In this document: piece after piece, positions 1 to 12,915 of the stretch
Position numbering within the stretch: the stretch's first letter is position 1
Layout: every line of letters starts with the position of its first letter
DNA from: Epiperipatus broadwayi
Lineage: Eukaryota; Onychophora; Udeonychophora; Euonychophora; Peripatidae
Assembly (NCBI GenBank): GCA_028023455.1
Contig: JAQFVV010000012.1
Span: 8,404,499-8,468,498 of the forward strand
Reading direction: 5' to 3'
Length of the DNA stretch: 64,000 nt
The notes under the pieces: generated by a model
Told to the model about the DNA's origin: nothing
The model's database searches: none
The model's input: the letters and a program-made list of their open reading frames with translations, nothing else
Made by a program: the position numbers and the translations under genes

Positions 1-467
1 CAGACCCAGAATAATAAAATGTTGAGCTATTTATACTGTTTTAAACAATGGAAAACTTTATTAGCAGCAGCATCTTTAGTCTCATGAAATAAAATCAGCT
101 TTTGCGTCTATTTTTTATTAAAAATCACATACACACACATATATATTTAATTATTTTATTATAAGATAAAACAAAATCTCTTTATTATTTTATTATAAGT
201 TCATTTAAAAAATATTAAATCATTTTTTTATTACAAAACTTTTTCTTCCCTCTTTTAAACAAAAAAAAATCTTATTATTTTAAAAAGTGTTTACAGTTTA
301 TTTTTCTTATTATTTTAAAAGCGTTCACAGTTTATTTTTATTTAATAACAAATTCCCCCTCCCCCTGCTCTTTAGTTTTTACATTTTATTCTCTCAATTT
401 TAAATTTTTATATTTTAAAACATGGGATTTATAATAAATTAATTACATATCAATGTACTTTGGTACA
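1..467 (-). repeat. 3' LTR of element 1 (partial)
   Basis: Window position 1 corresponds to 5954 in the right-hand copy, and the two match up to the shared end in ggtaca. Differences include an added CA in a CA run, single-base changes and homopolymer length changes. In element orientation the LTR starts TGTACC, the usual TG start. The rest of this LTR, about 1.3 kb, lies left of the window. Confidence 0.93.
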
Positions 468-486
468 TTATCTCCGTCCCTCCTCT
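468..486 (-). other. Polypurine tract of element 1
   Basis: Directly next to the 3' LTR, the minus strand reads AGAGGAGGGACGGAGATAA followed by TGTACC. A purine-rich tract abutting the LTR is where plus-strand DNA synthesis starts in LTR retroelements. Its position fixes both the LTR boundary and the minus orientation. Confidence 0.8.
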
Positions 487-630
487 GAAACTAAAATATC
501 ATTCTGAGCATTTTAGTTTTCCCAGAATTTAAACCTATAAACAATCTAGTTTTATTTATTTAACATTTGTTTAACTGTACATGTGTATTCCCATATATTC
601 ACTATAACCCCCATCCCATTATAGATTTAT

Positions 631-1662
631 TTATTTATTCTTTTTTTTTTTTAGTAATTGTAAAGATCGAGCATTGAACGTTCCTTTTTTCTCCGACCCT
701 TGAGCAATTTCAAATGCATTATTTCCATATTCCTTTATAATCTTATAAGGCCCATCATATATTGGCTGAAATTTTTTATATATTCCCTTTTCCGGATGAC
801 TTACTGGATTTACCCTTACCATAACATTATCTCCCAACTTAAACACATATCTAACCCTCCCTTGTCTCTTTTGCCTTATACTACCCATCTTTCTAAGCCT
901 ATAGCATGCCTTATCAACATCTTTTTTCTTGTCAATATATGGCACTTTAACCGGTAAAATAGTTTTGAATGGATATGGAATATTCTTTCCTTGATGAAGT
1001 CTAATGGGCTCGAATCCTGTTGATTCATTCTTTGACCAATTTATCATGTCAGCTATTCTCGTTGCCTCCTTCACCCATCCATGATGATTATTCTGTAAAT
1101 ACACATGAAATAAATATCCCAGTTCTCTCATTACTCATTCACATGGGTTGGATTGCATATTATGAATTGAAGTGAGTATATGTCTTATCTTATGATGCTC
1201 CATCCATCTTTTTTATTTGTCAGACATAAAAGGCGTTCCAAGATCCGACATTGTTTGTCCTGGAATTTCCACATCTCGAAAATGTTGATGTTCAAGGACC
1301 TTTATAGTCTATCTAGCATCAGCCTGCACCACCGGGTAAATAGCTACAAACTTAGAAAAAACGTTATAAGTTACAACCAGATATTTTTTCCAATTAAATT
1401 GAGGTAATGGTCCATAAAAGTCTATTGCCAATAAACTATTCGGCTGATATGCGTATATCAGTCTCAAAGGTCCCTTATTTGACATATTTGGAGGTTTGGT
1501 TTTTGTACACCCTAGACACCCCTCAATGATGTTTAAGACACTCCTATACATACTCGGCCAATAAAACCAGTTATTTATCCATCCTTCAATTTTACTTGCC
1601 CCATAATGTCCGTACTTTTCATGTATGTACTTAATCATCTGTTTTCGCATAACTATTGGCAA
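631..1662 (-). pseudogene. Ty3/gypsy integrase with three in-frame stops
   Basis: This is the integrase domain of element 1, which would insert the DNA copy into the host genome. At the N-terminal end is a zinc-binding HHCC module (HEKYGHYG, then GCLGC). The catalytic core shows the first Asp in AIDFYGPLP and the second in MSDLGTPF, and a candidate Glu in the NPCE stretch. The C-terminal part has a GPY/F-type module (FKLGDNVMVRV, YDGPYKII). One frame runs throughout, but it is interrupted by TAG at 1311-1309, TAA at 1215-1213 and TGA at 1137-1135. The stretch 1663-1912 between RNase H and this domain is in poor frame and should hold the linker. The DDE residues survive although the gene cannot be read through. 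Confidence 0.9.
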
Positions 1663-1912
1663 AACAATTCACGTAACTTTACTATCTTTCACTTTATGCT
1701 GCAAAAGCCCATCTTTTAAACAATATCATTTTCTATCTTTCCATAATGTATTATTTATGGGTCTACCTACAGATTATTGATGCAAATAGAATATTATTTG
1801 TTTACATTCTGCATCCTTTTCTTGTAACTCTTAACCTTTTCAAACCACATTCCATCTCTTCACCTTGATGTATTTCTGCCATTGCTATATATGCATTATT
1901 ACAATTTAAATG

Positions 1913-2476
1913 TCATGTCTGATGTTCTATCGGGTATCGACTTAAAGCATCTGCCGCCATATTGTCTTTGCCTGGACAATACTGTATACTATAATCGAAC
2001 TCTTGCAAAAACAGACTCCATCGGATCAATCTACTATTTGTCAGAAAACTATGATTGAGAAACTCAAGGCTCCTGTGATCAGTGATCACTACCACCTGTG
2101 ATCCTATCAAGTATTGCCTAAATTTTTTGAAAGCCCACACAATCGCTAAAGCCTCTCTCTCAGTTATGGTATAATTTTTCTCTGGCCCATTTAATAAACG
2201 ACTTACAAAGAAAAGCACCCCATACTTCCCATCATCTTGTATTTGAGATAACATAGCCCCCAACCCGATTCCACTACTATCCATTTGTACTATGAATGGT
2301 TTATCAAAGTCTGGATATGTCAACATGACTTCCCTTAAAAACCCTTTTTTTACACTTTCAAAACTGCGCTCTTGTTGCTCTTCCCACACCCATTTTTGAT
2401 CTTTCCTTAATAACTGCAACAAAGGCTCCATATCTGAGGAAAAAGTTTTATAAAACCGATTGAAAAAATTACACAA
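1913..2476 (-). pseudogene. Ty3/gypsy RNase H domain
   Basis: This 187-codon open segment holds the end of the RT connection (NFFNRFYKTFSSD) and a complete RNase H domain. RNase H removes the RNA strand from the RNA-DNA hybrid during reverse transcription. The acidic catalytic set is visible: Asp in VQMDSSGIG, Glu in TITEREALAIVWAF, Asp in VITDHRSLEFL, and Asp in AADALSRYP. The tail ending in DALSRYP is typical of Ty3/gypsy polyproteins. It is separated from the RT upstream by a stop and a frame change between 2563 and 2476, so it is part of a broken pol gene and not a separate gene. Confidence 0.92.
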
Positions 2477-2562
2477 CCCAAGAAAAGACTTGATGTCTTT
2501 CTTCTTCGTTGGCTGGGAAAGTTTTGTATAGCTTGAATTTTCTCTGGATTTGGAGATATTCC

Positions 2563-3364
2563 TTATTCACTAATTATGTGTCCCAAGAATTTAACTTCTG
2601 TAGTCATTAAATGGCTTTTACCTAAATTAAATTTAATTCCTTTATTTTTACATTCATCAAATAACAATTTCAAATGTTCGAAATGTTCTTCCACACTTTC
2701 TGATGCTAAAATGATATCATCCACGTATATCATAATCAAGCTTTTGATTTTATTGAATAGTATTTGATCAAGGCATTGCATTAATCCTGCCCTGCTATTT
2801 TTTAAACTGAAAGGAATTCGATTAAAATTATATGCCCATCCATTATAGTGAAAAGCAGCGTATTTCCGGTCCTCAGGATGCAGCTTGACCTGCCAATAAC
2901 TGGCTGTTAAATCAAAAGTTGAAATTTTTTTTTTATGAAACTTCATTAATAATTCACTTATAGGTGGAGGTGCATTAGTATCTAACACAGTGATTTTATT
3001 TAATTGCTGTGCATCTAAACACAAACGAATAGACCCATTTTTTTTTTACTGTCACTAGCGGGTTATTATATGGAGATGAGCATTTAGAAATAATTCCCCA
3101 TTGTAACATATTCTCTAGTTGTTCCTCCACTGCACTTCTATATTGATGTGGTATAGGATACGTTCGTGCTTGATATGGTTGATTCTCCATAAGTTTTATC
3201 CGATACTCATATCCCTCTATTACTCCAGGTACTTCTGAAAATACACTTTCATACGTAGCCAACAATTCTTTCAACTGTTTTCCATTCTCATTTCCTGGTT
3301 CATTTTCCAACACCTTTTCCTCAATTTCTATTCCTGCAGTTTCTACATCATACTCTGCCTTCAT
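2563..3364 (-). pseudogene. Ty3/gypsy reverse transcriptase, frameshifted
   Basis: This is the RT domain of element 1, in two overlapping reading frames. The first part (3364-2996) holds the entry to the fingers (YPIPHQYRSAVEEQL, GIISKCSSPYNNPLVTVKKK). The second (3024-2563) holds STFDLTASYWQVKLHP, the catalytic YVDD near 2727-2716, and KVKFLGHII-type thumb sequence ending at a TAA at 2565-2563. The frame change falls in an A-run around 3040-3050 (T-run on the plus strand), where the protein after VTVKKK loses the expected continuation. A second frame change in a 7-base T-run near 3364-3370 separates RT from the protease. The catalytic residues are intact but the gene is dead. Confidence 0.92.
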
Positions 3365-3417
3365 TTTTTTATTTCACACATATTAAATGGAATTTCTATC
3401 TTATTAATTTTCACCTG

Positions 3418-4347
3418 TCATTTCTCATAATCTAACATGCACCCAACTTCACACATAAAATCTGACCCCAAGATAACATCATGTATCAATCCCTCTAAAA
3501 CTAACATAACGTGATTATATATCTTCCCAGCTATACTCATACTTATCCAAGCTTGTTCCGATGCTAGTTTGGCTCTTTTCCCATTTGCCAACATTACGTA
3601 TACATTTTTTAGTGGCAAGGTTTTGAGTTTCAAATTACTCAGACTTATTTCATCAAAATTTTTTTGTGAAATCACTGATACGTGACTCCCTGAATCAAAC
3701 AACGCATCTACAATTCTTCCTTCTATTTTTACCTTTATTTTTGGGCATGAATAAGATGTCATTCTCCACTCTTCCTTCTCTTCATTCTGTATCAAGTTTG
3801 CTACTTGCCCATACATATTCTTGGCCTTCCTTTCTTTATTCCGATTTTCTACACATGACCTAATACTGTCCATTGTCATAAGTATCTCTGCAGTCTGTTC
3901 TATAGTGTCCTTTACCATTATTATTTGTCGAATATCCTCTGGAAAACTTCACCTCACTATTCTCAAAATTTGCTGCTCAGACAAATTATATGCTGTAACC
4001 ATTCTCAGTTTCACTACTTGTCTGTGGAAAAACATGCTCAATCTCTCTCCTATCCACCATTTATCTTGTTCTACCTGTTGCTTAACCACCTCCTGACACT
4101 CCTCCTCCCAATAACTGGACAGCAATGCTCTTTTGTACTCCTCAAAGCTCATTGGTTTTACTCCTATTGACTCCCACCATACTTCAGCCTCATCCTGTAT
4201 ATAACTAATGGCTATACTAACTTTAACTGTTTCATTAAATTCACTACAGGAAAAAAACCGCTCCAAACTCTCCAAATGTCTATTTGGTGTTTCCCCTCTT
4301 TTCCCTGAAAAAGTTCTTATCTTTATAAACTGGCTTACTGTTTCCAT
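3418..4347 (-). pseudogene. Ty3/gypsy gag and aspartic protease, one in-frame TGA
   Basis: The first 132 codons are gag-like: a start METVSQF, then PNRHLESLERFF and AEVWWESIG, the pattern of Ty3/gypsy capsid proteins. The frame stops at TGA 3951-3949, then continues in the same frame for 10 codons to a Met at 3918. It goes on into an aspartic protease with the active-site DSGS (DALFDSGSHVSVIS) and a flap-to-C-terminal stretch ending VILGSDFM. No CCHC zinc knuckle is visible between gag and protease. A further TGA at 3420-3418 ends the frame. The first stop could be a mutation or a read-through site; the other stops in pol favour mutation. Confidence 0.87.
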
Positions 4348-4593
4348 TTCACCAACAATTTATTTAACTTCATCCAATGTAAATTTTTTTTTCTCCCTCT
4401 ATTTCAAAACGTAGATACAATCAACCCCCACCCTCTAAGTTCTAATTTTATGCCTCAGATTTATCTTTCTTCCTCATTCGGAGTACTCCTTATTATTATT
4501 TTTTTATCTTAAGGATTACGCTTCCACATTTTAACGTCCATGAAAATCACCTTTAATAATACACCAAAACTACAACTTCCATCGGTTCTGCCA

Positions 4594-4617
4594 CTCGAAA
4601 CGTCTAGTTTCGAGCCA
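4594..4617 (-). other. Candidate primer-binding site with perfect hairpin
   Basis: In element orientation, the sequence directly after the 5' LTR reads TGGCTCGAAACTAGACG, starting with the TGG that pairs with a tRNA CCA end. The same stretch forms a perfect 8-bp hairpin (CTCGAAAC / GTTTCGAG, 5-base loop, 4594-4614). The tRNA is not identified. The position sets the inner LTR boundary at 4618. Confidence 0.5.
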
Positions 4618-6422
4618 TGTTGACACCCAAATGAACCAACCGCCTCTCAACTCCATCTAAAATTAACACTTAAATACTGGAAACAACAACAACTATTGAC
4701 AAAAAAATATCAATTAATATTTTATTTACTTTGTCCTCCTAAACTTCCCTTCCAGAAAGTGGTTGGTTTTCAGGTAAAGTGTCAACTATCATTAGTAGCG
4801 AACTACTAATAACACCCAACACTCGTCTATCAAAAATACACTGATCAAATAAACACTTTATTTTATTTTTAAAAGAGGAAAGAAAATCCCTTAGGTGCCA
4901 GCTAATTACGTTAGAATTAGCATGTCTATCTGATCAGCATAATTTGGTACCTGAAATCCCCGCTAGCTCAATCGGTTTCCAACCACCCACTAATAAACAA
5001 ACAAAAAGGTATCTTAAATGCTCCCTTGAAGCTACTACTACTTTTTAAAAAAACTAAATAATTCCCCGAACCATTCAAAATAATACTTCAATCCTTTAAA
5101 ACCAATAATAATAACATTATACTGAATGCCAAAACATTTATATCTTTAAATTAGCAAATCTATTCCTGAAATACTATTATTAATAATTAGATTTTTTCCC
5201 TCCTACTTTTATTAAGAAAATAAATATTTATACTTACCCACATGTATCAAAATAAACATAAATATTTTAAGAAAAATAATTTAAGTGTTTTTTTTTAAAA
5301 AAAAATAAATTAATCGTTTTATCCTATAATGAAACACACACACTTCTTTTTTTAAAATTAAAATAAACCATTTTAATATATTACTTTAGGAAATAAATTA
5401 TACATGTTACATTATATTTTATTTCTTTTTTTTTTAAGTTTAAAAAAATCAAATCACACATACGTGCATGCCATTGTTTCAAAAATATTATTTAATAATA
5501 GAAGCTGATTTTATTTATTTTATTATTGCACATATTATCTTTTGAAGTTTAAAGTTTTATTTTTAAGATTAATTCATAAAGTTCAAAGTTCTTTCTAATA
5601 AAGTCTATTTTTATTTTAAGAAGAAATCGGGAATGTTAAGATATCAAAGTCAATAATTACCTAGGATTTTTAATACGACGGAAACAGCATAATGGAATTA
5701 TTTTCTAACTCATTTACGACTGGTAAACGACTCCTCCATAGATCCTGTGACATAGTATGATTTTCATGGCTGGTTTGATGTACACACACTCTGTTGTTTG
5801 TTTAGACTATATAAACATGATCACTTTCTGAACTAATTGCAGATCTTAGATGCATAGAGCGGCTTTCAGTCAACTGCATACTACGTTGGTTTTAACAATG
5901 CAAAATTTTTTTGAGATATTACTTCAAAAAATATTTTATTAAAATGAGAAAGACAGACCCAGAATAATAAAATGTTGAGCTATTTATACTGTTTTAAACA
6001 ATGGAAAACTTTATTAGCAGCAGCATCTTTAGTCTCATGAAATAAAATCAGCTTTTGCGTCTATTTTTTATTAAAAATCACATACACACACACATATATA
6101 TTTAATTATTTTATTATAAGATAAAATGAAATCTCTTTATTATTTTATTATAAGTTCATTTAAAAAATGTTAAATCATTTTTTTATTACAAGACTTTTTT
6201 CCCCTCTTTTAAACAAAAAAAAATCTTATTATTTTAAAAAGCGTTTACCGTTTATTTTTCTTATTATTTTAAAAGCATTCACAGTTTATTTTTATTTAAT
6301 AACAAATTCCCCCTCCCCCCTGCTCTTTAGTTTTTACATTTTATTCTCTCAATTTTAAATTTTTATATTTTAAAACATGGGATTTATAATAAATTAATTA
6401 CATATCAATGTACTTCGGTACA
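4618..6422 (-). repeat. 5' LTR of element 1
   Basis: About 1,805 bp, ending in element orientation with GTCAACA and starting TGTACC. Only 5954-6422 can be compared with the other LTR inside this window; the inner limit at 4618 rests on the CA end and the adjacent TGG. No coding sequence is seen. A TATATAA at about 5809 lies on the strand opposite to the element. Confidence 0.75.
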
Positions 6423-8550
6423 ATATATAGCGTCATGTTGTTTGATCATTTCATACAATTTACGTTTTATTTAAAATAAGTTGTAAACATAAATCACCCA
6501 TACCCACCTGTTTTAGTACAGCTTGAGGAAGAAGTCCAAATTTTGGTTTTGACAACAATATTTTCTTAAAATTACATTTTTCTTGTAAACAAGATTTATC
6601 CAACTGGAAGTATTGCTAAATCTTGGGGGGATAGAAATAATCAAACTTAGCCCAAAACATCTTGTTAAAAGAGTAAAACAAAGGAGTGAAGTTATTTTAC
6701 TAGTTAAACATATCAAAGTTCGAAGGTGCTAATGAATTTACTCATGAAATATAACTTGTTTATTAAAATTATGAGTTGACTGTATAATTTAAAGAAGCAT
6801 TACTACTATACTCCATGCCGGTTTTAATTTTAATATATCGAAGTAGAAAATGATGATCTCTAGTCCCATCCTACATGTGAAATGACATATCATCATTATC
6901 ATGGAGATGGTAAAACATTCTCGCCAATGGTCTGCTGCAAGGAGAACACAACTAAAACCATGCTGCCTATTCAGAAATCAATATTTGCTATCACCCACCA
7001 TCCAGAAGTGCTGAAGGATAAGCTGATGAGAAGTCAGATAACAACCCTTCAAAACACTGTAGAGAGCTCTAAATGTACTTTAAACCGTAGTCTTTAAAAC
7101 TATAACTTATAATTTAAAATAAACATTCAAAATTTAATTCTTTAATTTCTTGATTAAAGTCAATATGAAATCTATTGTCAATCTTGCCTATGAATATGTT
7201 TGTAAACTTTAAATGTACTTATTCTAAGATAGAAGCTATTTTTTATTCTATACAGCAGTTGTGTGTATCTTTTTATCTATTTTATTTTTCAAAATTTCAT
7301 TTTATTATATTTAATTTTATAATTCTTTAGAAAAGATTATTATAATTCATATCTTCAACTTAATAAACCTAGATAAGATGTATTTAGTTTATTTTGCCCA
7401 CTGTTTCGAAATCGTATTGTATAAAGAATAATAACTGACCACTCTGCACTCATTATTATGATATTTTTGATTTTGTTTTATATTAATTAAATATTGATTA
7501 TGGTTTGCACAAAATAAATTGAGTTTAAAAAATTCATCTTATCGAAGTAATAGGCTAGCCATAGAGATAGAGATGGGCATATATTTCATAATGTATTATT
7601 AATTTGATCCCATTAAATATACCTTTCCTCCGTAGTGAAATCTGACTCTAGATGCAGCTTAAGTATCTATTAAACTAGATTAAGCTTAACACTATTATCC
7701 TTAAGTAATGTAATATAGTCATCTACATAATCTGGTCTTACAGCATAGAAAATAATAGTAAGGTGATGGCCTACATTCCTCTTTGGCACCTTCAGTGGTG
7801 AAGATCTCTAGGTCATGAAGTCCATCTAGAAGTATAGCATGTTTTTATTTTATTTGCCACAACAATTTTTATGTGATAGCTAATATATACATATTACATA
7901 TATCTAGAAAATCTGGAATTCTTTTATCTGTTAATCAGACCATGATTAGTTTAAATGTAGATAATACATAATCAATATATTTTTATCTTGCAAATGCTTT
8001 TAACATTCTTGTATTTTAATTGTAAATTAGATCTAGCATTGTGTGAATTTTTTATAACCAACCTATAATGCATTGGTCAAACTCATTCCTTGCCAAATAT
8101 AAAAACAATTCAACTGTTGGTTAAAAAATTGAAAGTCAGCAGAAATTACATACAATAAAAAAAGTTTAAATAGTTCATTTTTCTTTTTTTATGTTTAGCA
8201 AAATAGTTGAGATTTTTTTTATTACGTTTTGCAAAATAATTTATATACATTAATGTACTTATTGTTTTTACTACACTATTGTATTTGCAACTTGTTGGAT
8301 TGATTTTGTGAGGTTGAATATGCATATATTTTAGTGAATTTTTAAATTGGATTTTAATTAAAGCTTTTGAAAGTTTTAATGAATTTTTCTATGGAAGCAC
8401 TCATTCCATTCAATCCATGGGTGCTTTGTCCTTGAATGGTACCTATTATCAAAGATTATCTAAATGAATGGCACAGTGGGTACAAAATGTGGTAGGTTTT
8501 GGTTTGTATGCTTGAAATTATCTTTTGAGTGTGCTGATTTATTAGATAAG
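6423..8550. other. AT-rich intergenic DNA
   Basis: I see no gene, RNA or repeat I can support here. Short open frames (for example 6882-7097) match nothing I know and have biased, non-coding composition. The start of the Penelope-like fragment at 8571 may extend leftwards to about 8390. Confidence 0.6.
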
Positions 8551-8570
8551 GCAATTACAATTAAGGGATA

Positions 8571-9245
8571 TTGGATGTTGCACAGTTATATGGATCTGTT
8601 GATCAAGCTTTGTCTATTAGGATATTAAATGATCAGTTGATTGATGTAAATATGGATCCTAGGAAAATTGCATTTATTATTAATACTTTGGAATGGATAA
8701 GTGTTGAAATAATACCATCAGTTGAGAAATTATATTGTATAAAAAAATGTTGGTCGATGGACCTAGCTATTAGTGATATAATGAGTAGTCTTTTTCTAGA
8801 TAAGTTTGAGCATTATATTGGACAACCCATTTTAACAAAAACAATAATACAATTTATTATAAGTATGTTGATGATGTGTTCATATATGGACAAAATTCTG
8901 TAATTATACAGACTTTGAATAGTTTACAAAATGTTTATGCTTTAACAAGGACTATGGAAGAAGAAAAGAATTCAGCAATTATGTATTTAGATTTATTGGT
9001 ATCATATTCAGATACAGGTTTTATATATAAAATGATAATTAAACATATAAATGTTACAAGTTTTATTCATCCAACATTGAATGCACCTATATCTCATAAA
9101 ATGACTGGATTGAAGGCATTTTACATCAGAATTAGTGTTTATGTTCTCATGAATCTGATCAAAAAGATAATATTGAAAGATACACTCAGGATTTGATAAA
9201 TATTGGATATGGGAATAATATAATTTATATAATTACATTAGAACA
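8571..9245 (+). pseudogene. Penelope-like element reverse transcriptase fragment
   Basis: This piece encodes part of a Penelope-like RT. The start shows DVAQLYGSVDQ, the DVxxLYxSI-type motif A of this family. After a frame change near 8860 comes YKYVDDVFIYGQNS with an intact YVDD catalytic motif (8859-8900). Then follow YLDLLVSYSD and KMTGLKAFYIR, matching the downstream conserved blocks of Penelope RTs, and a block near 9190-9240 like NIGYGNN. The frame is broken at least once and no intact N-terminus is seen. The same blocks occur in the two copies at 10917-14245, but the sequence is clearly different, so it is another subfamily. Confidence 0.8.
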
Positions 9246-9465
9246 TTATAAAAAAAAGGTTTAGTATGTGAAGGTAAATAAGGATCATAAAAATGTGTTT
9301 CTATGGCATATATATCTAGTATACAAAATATGTTAATAAAAATTATGAGTCAGAATTTTAGAAAGCCCTGTAAAATCTTAATAGGATATTGAATAACACT
9401 AAAGGTAAGACAGATGATGCTAGTAAATGTTGTGTTATATATTCTATTAGTTTGTAGGGTCCAGG

Positions 9466-9606
9466 AGTGCCATATATATTGGAGAAATGAAGAATAATAT
9501 GAGATATCATTAACAGCAGAATAATTAATATAAGAAAGCAATTGAGGATCAAGAGATTTACTCAGTGTTTTATTTAAATCAAAATGTAACTGATCATGCA
9601 GTTTAA
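9466..9606 (+). pseudogene. GIY-YIG endonuclease remnant of the same Penelope-like element
   Basis: One frame reads SAIYIGEMKNNMRYH, then after two stops KKAIEDQEIYSVFY and NVTDHAV. The YIG signature followed by an Arg-His block and a late His matches the GIY-YIG endonuclease found at the C-terminus of Penelope-like proteins, where it nicks target DNA. It lies 220 bp after the RT fragment on the same strand, the normal order. In-frame stops show it is dead. Confidence 0.65.
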
Positions 9607-10188
9607 TATTTTAATATATGAACCACATGATAAGTAATGTAAAATTAAGAAATCATATTTAATTAAAAGATCACAAGATGCAATTAATGCTAAACAGGCG
9701 TGCTTTCCAATTAGTTGTTTCTAATCTTCACACTAGTTTTCTTACATATTTATAGAGTAGGTTTTTTTAGTGATAAGGACATGTAAGTGTTGAAAGTGCT
9801 TGGATAATTATTTGAATTGATATAGTACTATTTTAAATTATCTCTGTTAGACAATAAGAGACATGTTGATTCTAATATTTTTGAAAGGGCATATATAAAA
9901 CATAAGAGCTTATTTAATTTTATTCACATACCAATCTCAGGTAAATTATGACCTTAAAAAAATATAAAGTGGGAAGTGATAGAGAATTTTAGAAGATAAT
10001 ATATTAAAATATTAATAATAATTATGAAATATTTTTCTGATGTAGCCACATTTATAAAATGGGAATGATAGTATACTATTCAATCCTTCCAAGTTCAAAG
10101 AGAATTTGGAGGCACCTAATAATGATAATCAGATGATATCATGAATTCAGGCAAATTTAAATAAAATCAGAAAATCAAACCAAACTAC

Positions 10189-10893
<705 letters not shown>

Positions 10894-11041
10894 AATATTG
10901 TAATTAAATATTATACCATAAATATATATAAAGTACAACTTTAAAAACTTTTATCCACCTAGCAGTGATTTTGACTAGCTTCATAGTCTTTGTCAACTAA
11001 CTTTAATTTTTTTAAGGTATCTTCAAACATGCTTTCAAAGT

Positions 11042-11344
11042 CTAGCCTTCCCACAACTCATTAATTTTAACATTTTTTGCCTCTCTATTTTTTAAGTCAT
11101 GTATACATTTATATATTAACATAGCTTCCTTTATTTTCCTTTTATTAGTGTTTCTTTCAATTTGTAATATTTTCACATTATTATAGTCCAAATTAAAACC
11201 ATATATACATAACCTATTATGATCATAAAAAACTGATGTTGAAATGTTATCATTTCCATTACAATTTTGTTTAGTTTTTTGAACTCTTTTTAATAATTGC
11301 CAGTGTCCTTTAGTTCTTTTCTCCAATCTACATCTTGATTCCAC
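11042..11344 (-). pseudogene. GIY-YIG endonuclease domain of the minus-strand copy
   Basis: This 100-codon frame carries the later GIY-YIG blocks of a Penelope-like protein: an Arg-rich start (ESRCRLEKRTKGHW), the block TSVFYDHNRLC and the block KILQIERNTNKRKIKEAMLIY, where the family has an R..EA..I pattern. Just upstream the sequence reads GSVYIVESRC; the plus copy has GSIYIGKSRC at the same place, so the YIG glycine has become valine here. The frame ends with NELWEG and a stop, the same end as in the plus copy. Confidence 0.75.
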
Positions 11345-11885
11345 TATATATACACTACCATATTTACATCTTCATTTATATATGATTTAATTTTGATTTA
11401 AAAATGAGATTTTAGCTTTTGAATTATTTATTATTTTATATAAAGCAGAGGTAAATAAAATGCAATTTCAAATATATCTTTATATATTTTTCTTATAAAG
11501 TTCACTTCTTCATTTGAAATATATAATATTGATATCCATATTTTTTATTCTTAGTAGAATCAACCTTATTATTTATATCTTTATTTTTATATATTATTAT
11601 ATCCAACATTTAATAATTTATTTGTATATATAAATTTCAATATTTTTGCCTTTATCCAATGTATACTTACAAAGATTGTTGTTTCTAAACAAAAAGGACT
11701 TCAAACCTGCTATTTTATGTGATATTGGCATCATTGACTTATATGGAAAGTACTCTCTTTTTCTATTGGTTTAATTATCATATATTAATTTAGCTTGCAT
11801 CTATTTCTAGTTATCTTTAGATCAAGATGTTGAACACACATTGACTTTTCATCTGTTTTGATCCACTTTAAACTATCTAAACTAT

Positions 11886-12158
11886 TTACTCCTCAACCAA
11901 TTTTTTAATAATATCTGGCTTAACACATACAAATATTTCATCAACATATATATAATATACAGTTAAACTCTTTTGATAAATCTCCTTTTTCAAATTAATT
12001 TCTTCATATGTTGAAATTATAAAATTGCATATTTTAGCAATTGTATGTAGACCCATCGGCCAACCATTATCCATTCTATAGAAATCATTATTAAAAACAG
12101 GATAAATGTTTTTATTAATAAAATTTAGTGTCTCAACTATAAATTTTATTATTTTCAC
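11886..12158 (-). pseudogene. Penelope-like RT core, minus-strand copy
   Basis: The 90-codon frame holds the RT palm: FNNDFYRMDNGWPMGLHTIAK is cut here to its key parts DNGWPMGL and YIYVDEIFV. The GxPMG block and the YVDD block are hallmarks of Penelope-like RTs. The last catalytic Asp is Glu here (YVDE), which should abolish activity. The frame ends with DIIKKLVEE, aligned with DIIRELFRE in the plus copy. Confidence 0.82.
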
Positions 12159-12915
12159 ATTAACATTTTTTAAAATTTAATGCATTAAAAAGAATTTTCA
12201 TAGACCTTATTCAATCAATTGACCCATACATTTCATTCATGCATAAAGTACATATAACATCATTGTTATCAATAGTAACATCACAAATTTTACTGACAAA
12301 ATCAAATGATGAATGTATTACATATTTTCCAAACTCAAGGATTTCTTGTAGCATTTTCTCAACTAATCAACATGTTTCATAATAAAATGTTCCTCCAAAT
12401 CCACCATTGAACCTAATAGTTTATTCTCATTACAAAGTTGTATATTTGAAAAGATCTTAGGATATATTGCAGCCAATTGTCAATTGCATTATTTTTCACA
12501 TTTTTAAAAATATTATTAATAAATTGAATACACCAATTTTCTATATTTTATCAACTTTTTTTAACTTAAGATTATTCATTTGAGACACAACTTTATCATC
12601 ATAAGTAGATTTTAGCATTAAACACATTCTTAATCCTTTATCTTTTTTTAGGCCCAACCATATTATTATTAGATATAAATTTTTTAAATTTAGATATTTG
12701 TTTTCAAATATAAAAATGCATAAAGAAAATGAAACCATTTACATTTAATGGTGAATTTTGGAGAACCATTTTATTATGAAAGATGTCAATTAGTTGAGAA
12801 AATGCTACAAGAAATCCTTGGGTTTAAAAAATATAAAATATGATCATTATTTGACTTTGTCAGTAAAATTTGTAATGTTATTATTGAGAAAAATAATATT
12901 ATATGTACTTTAAAT

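Larger units (their letters stand above)
1..6422 (-). mobile_element. Ty3/gypsy LTR retrotransposon, decayed (element 1)
   Basis: A full-length Ty3/gypsy element lies on the minus strand, with its 3' LTR cut off by the window start. Reading from high to low coordinates it carries a 5' LTR, a candidate primer site, gag and aspartic protease, reverse transcriptase, RNase H and integrase, then a polypurine tract and the partial 3' LTR. This is the Ty3/gypsy domain order (RT-RH-INT). Every coding part is broken by in-frame stops or one-base shifts in A-runs, so it cannot move by itself. The shared 467 bp of the two LTRs differ at roughly 2-3% of sites by eye, so the insertion is fairly recent. 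Downstream of 6422 the flank begins atata, a possible target duplication, but the matching flank is outside the window. Confidence 0.93.
10917..12740 (-). mobile_element. Penelope-like element, minus-strand copy
   Basis: Reading leftwards from about 12740, this copy holds an N-terminal region, RT motifs and a GIY-YIG domain, then a 3' tail ending near 10917. It has many stops and frame changes. From 12415 down to 10917 it is the mirror image of the plus copy at 12750-14245. The remaining 12416-12740 is 5' sequence absent from the plus copy. An open frame at 12738-12541 (65 codons, ending NNLKLKKVDKI) may be part of its N-terminal region. Confidence 0.85.

Noticed and set aside
4970-4997. CGCTAGCTCAATCGG, similar to a tRNA box A
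   Set aside because: No box B or cloverleaf follows; it lies within the LTR of element 1.
5800-5830. TATATAA as the promoter of element 1
   Set aside because: It is on the strand opposite to the element.
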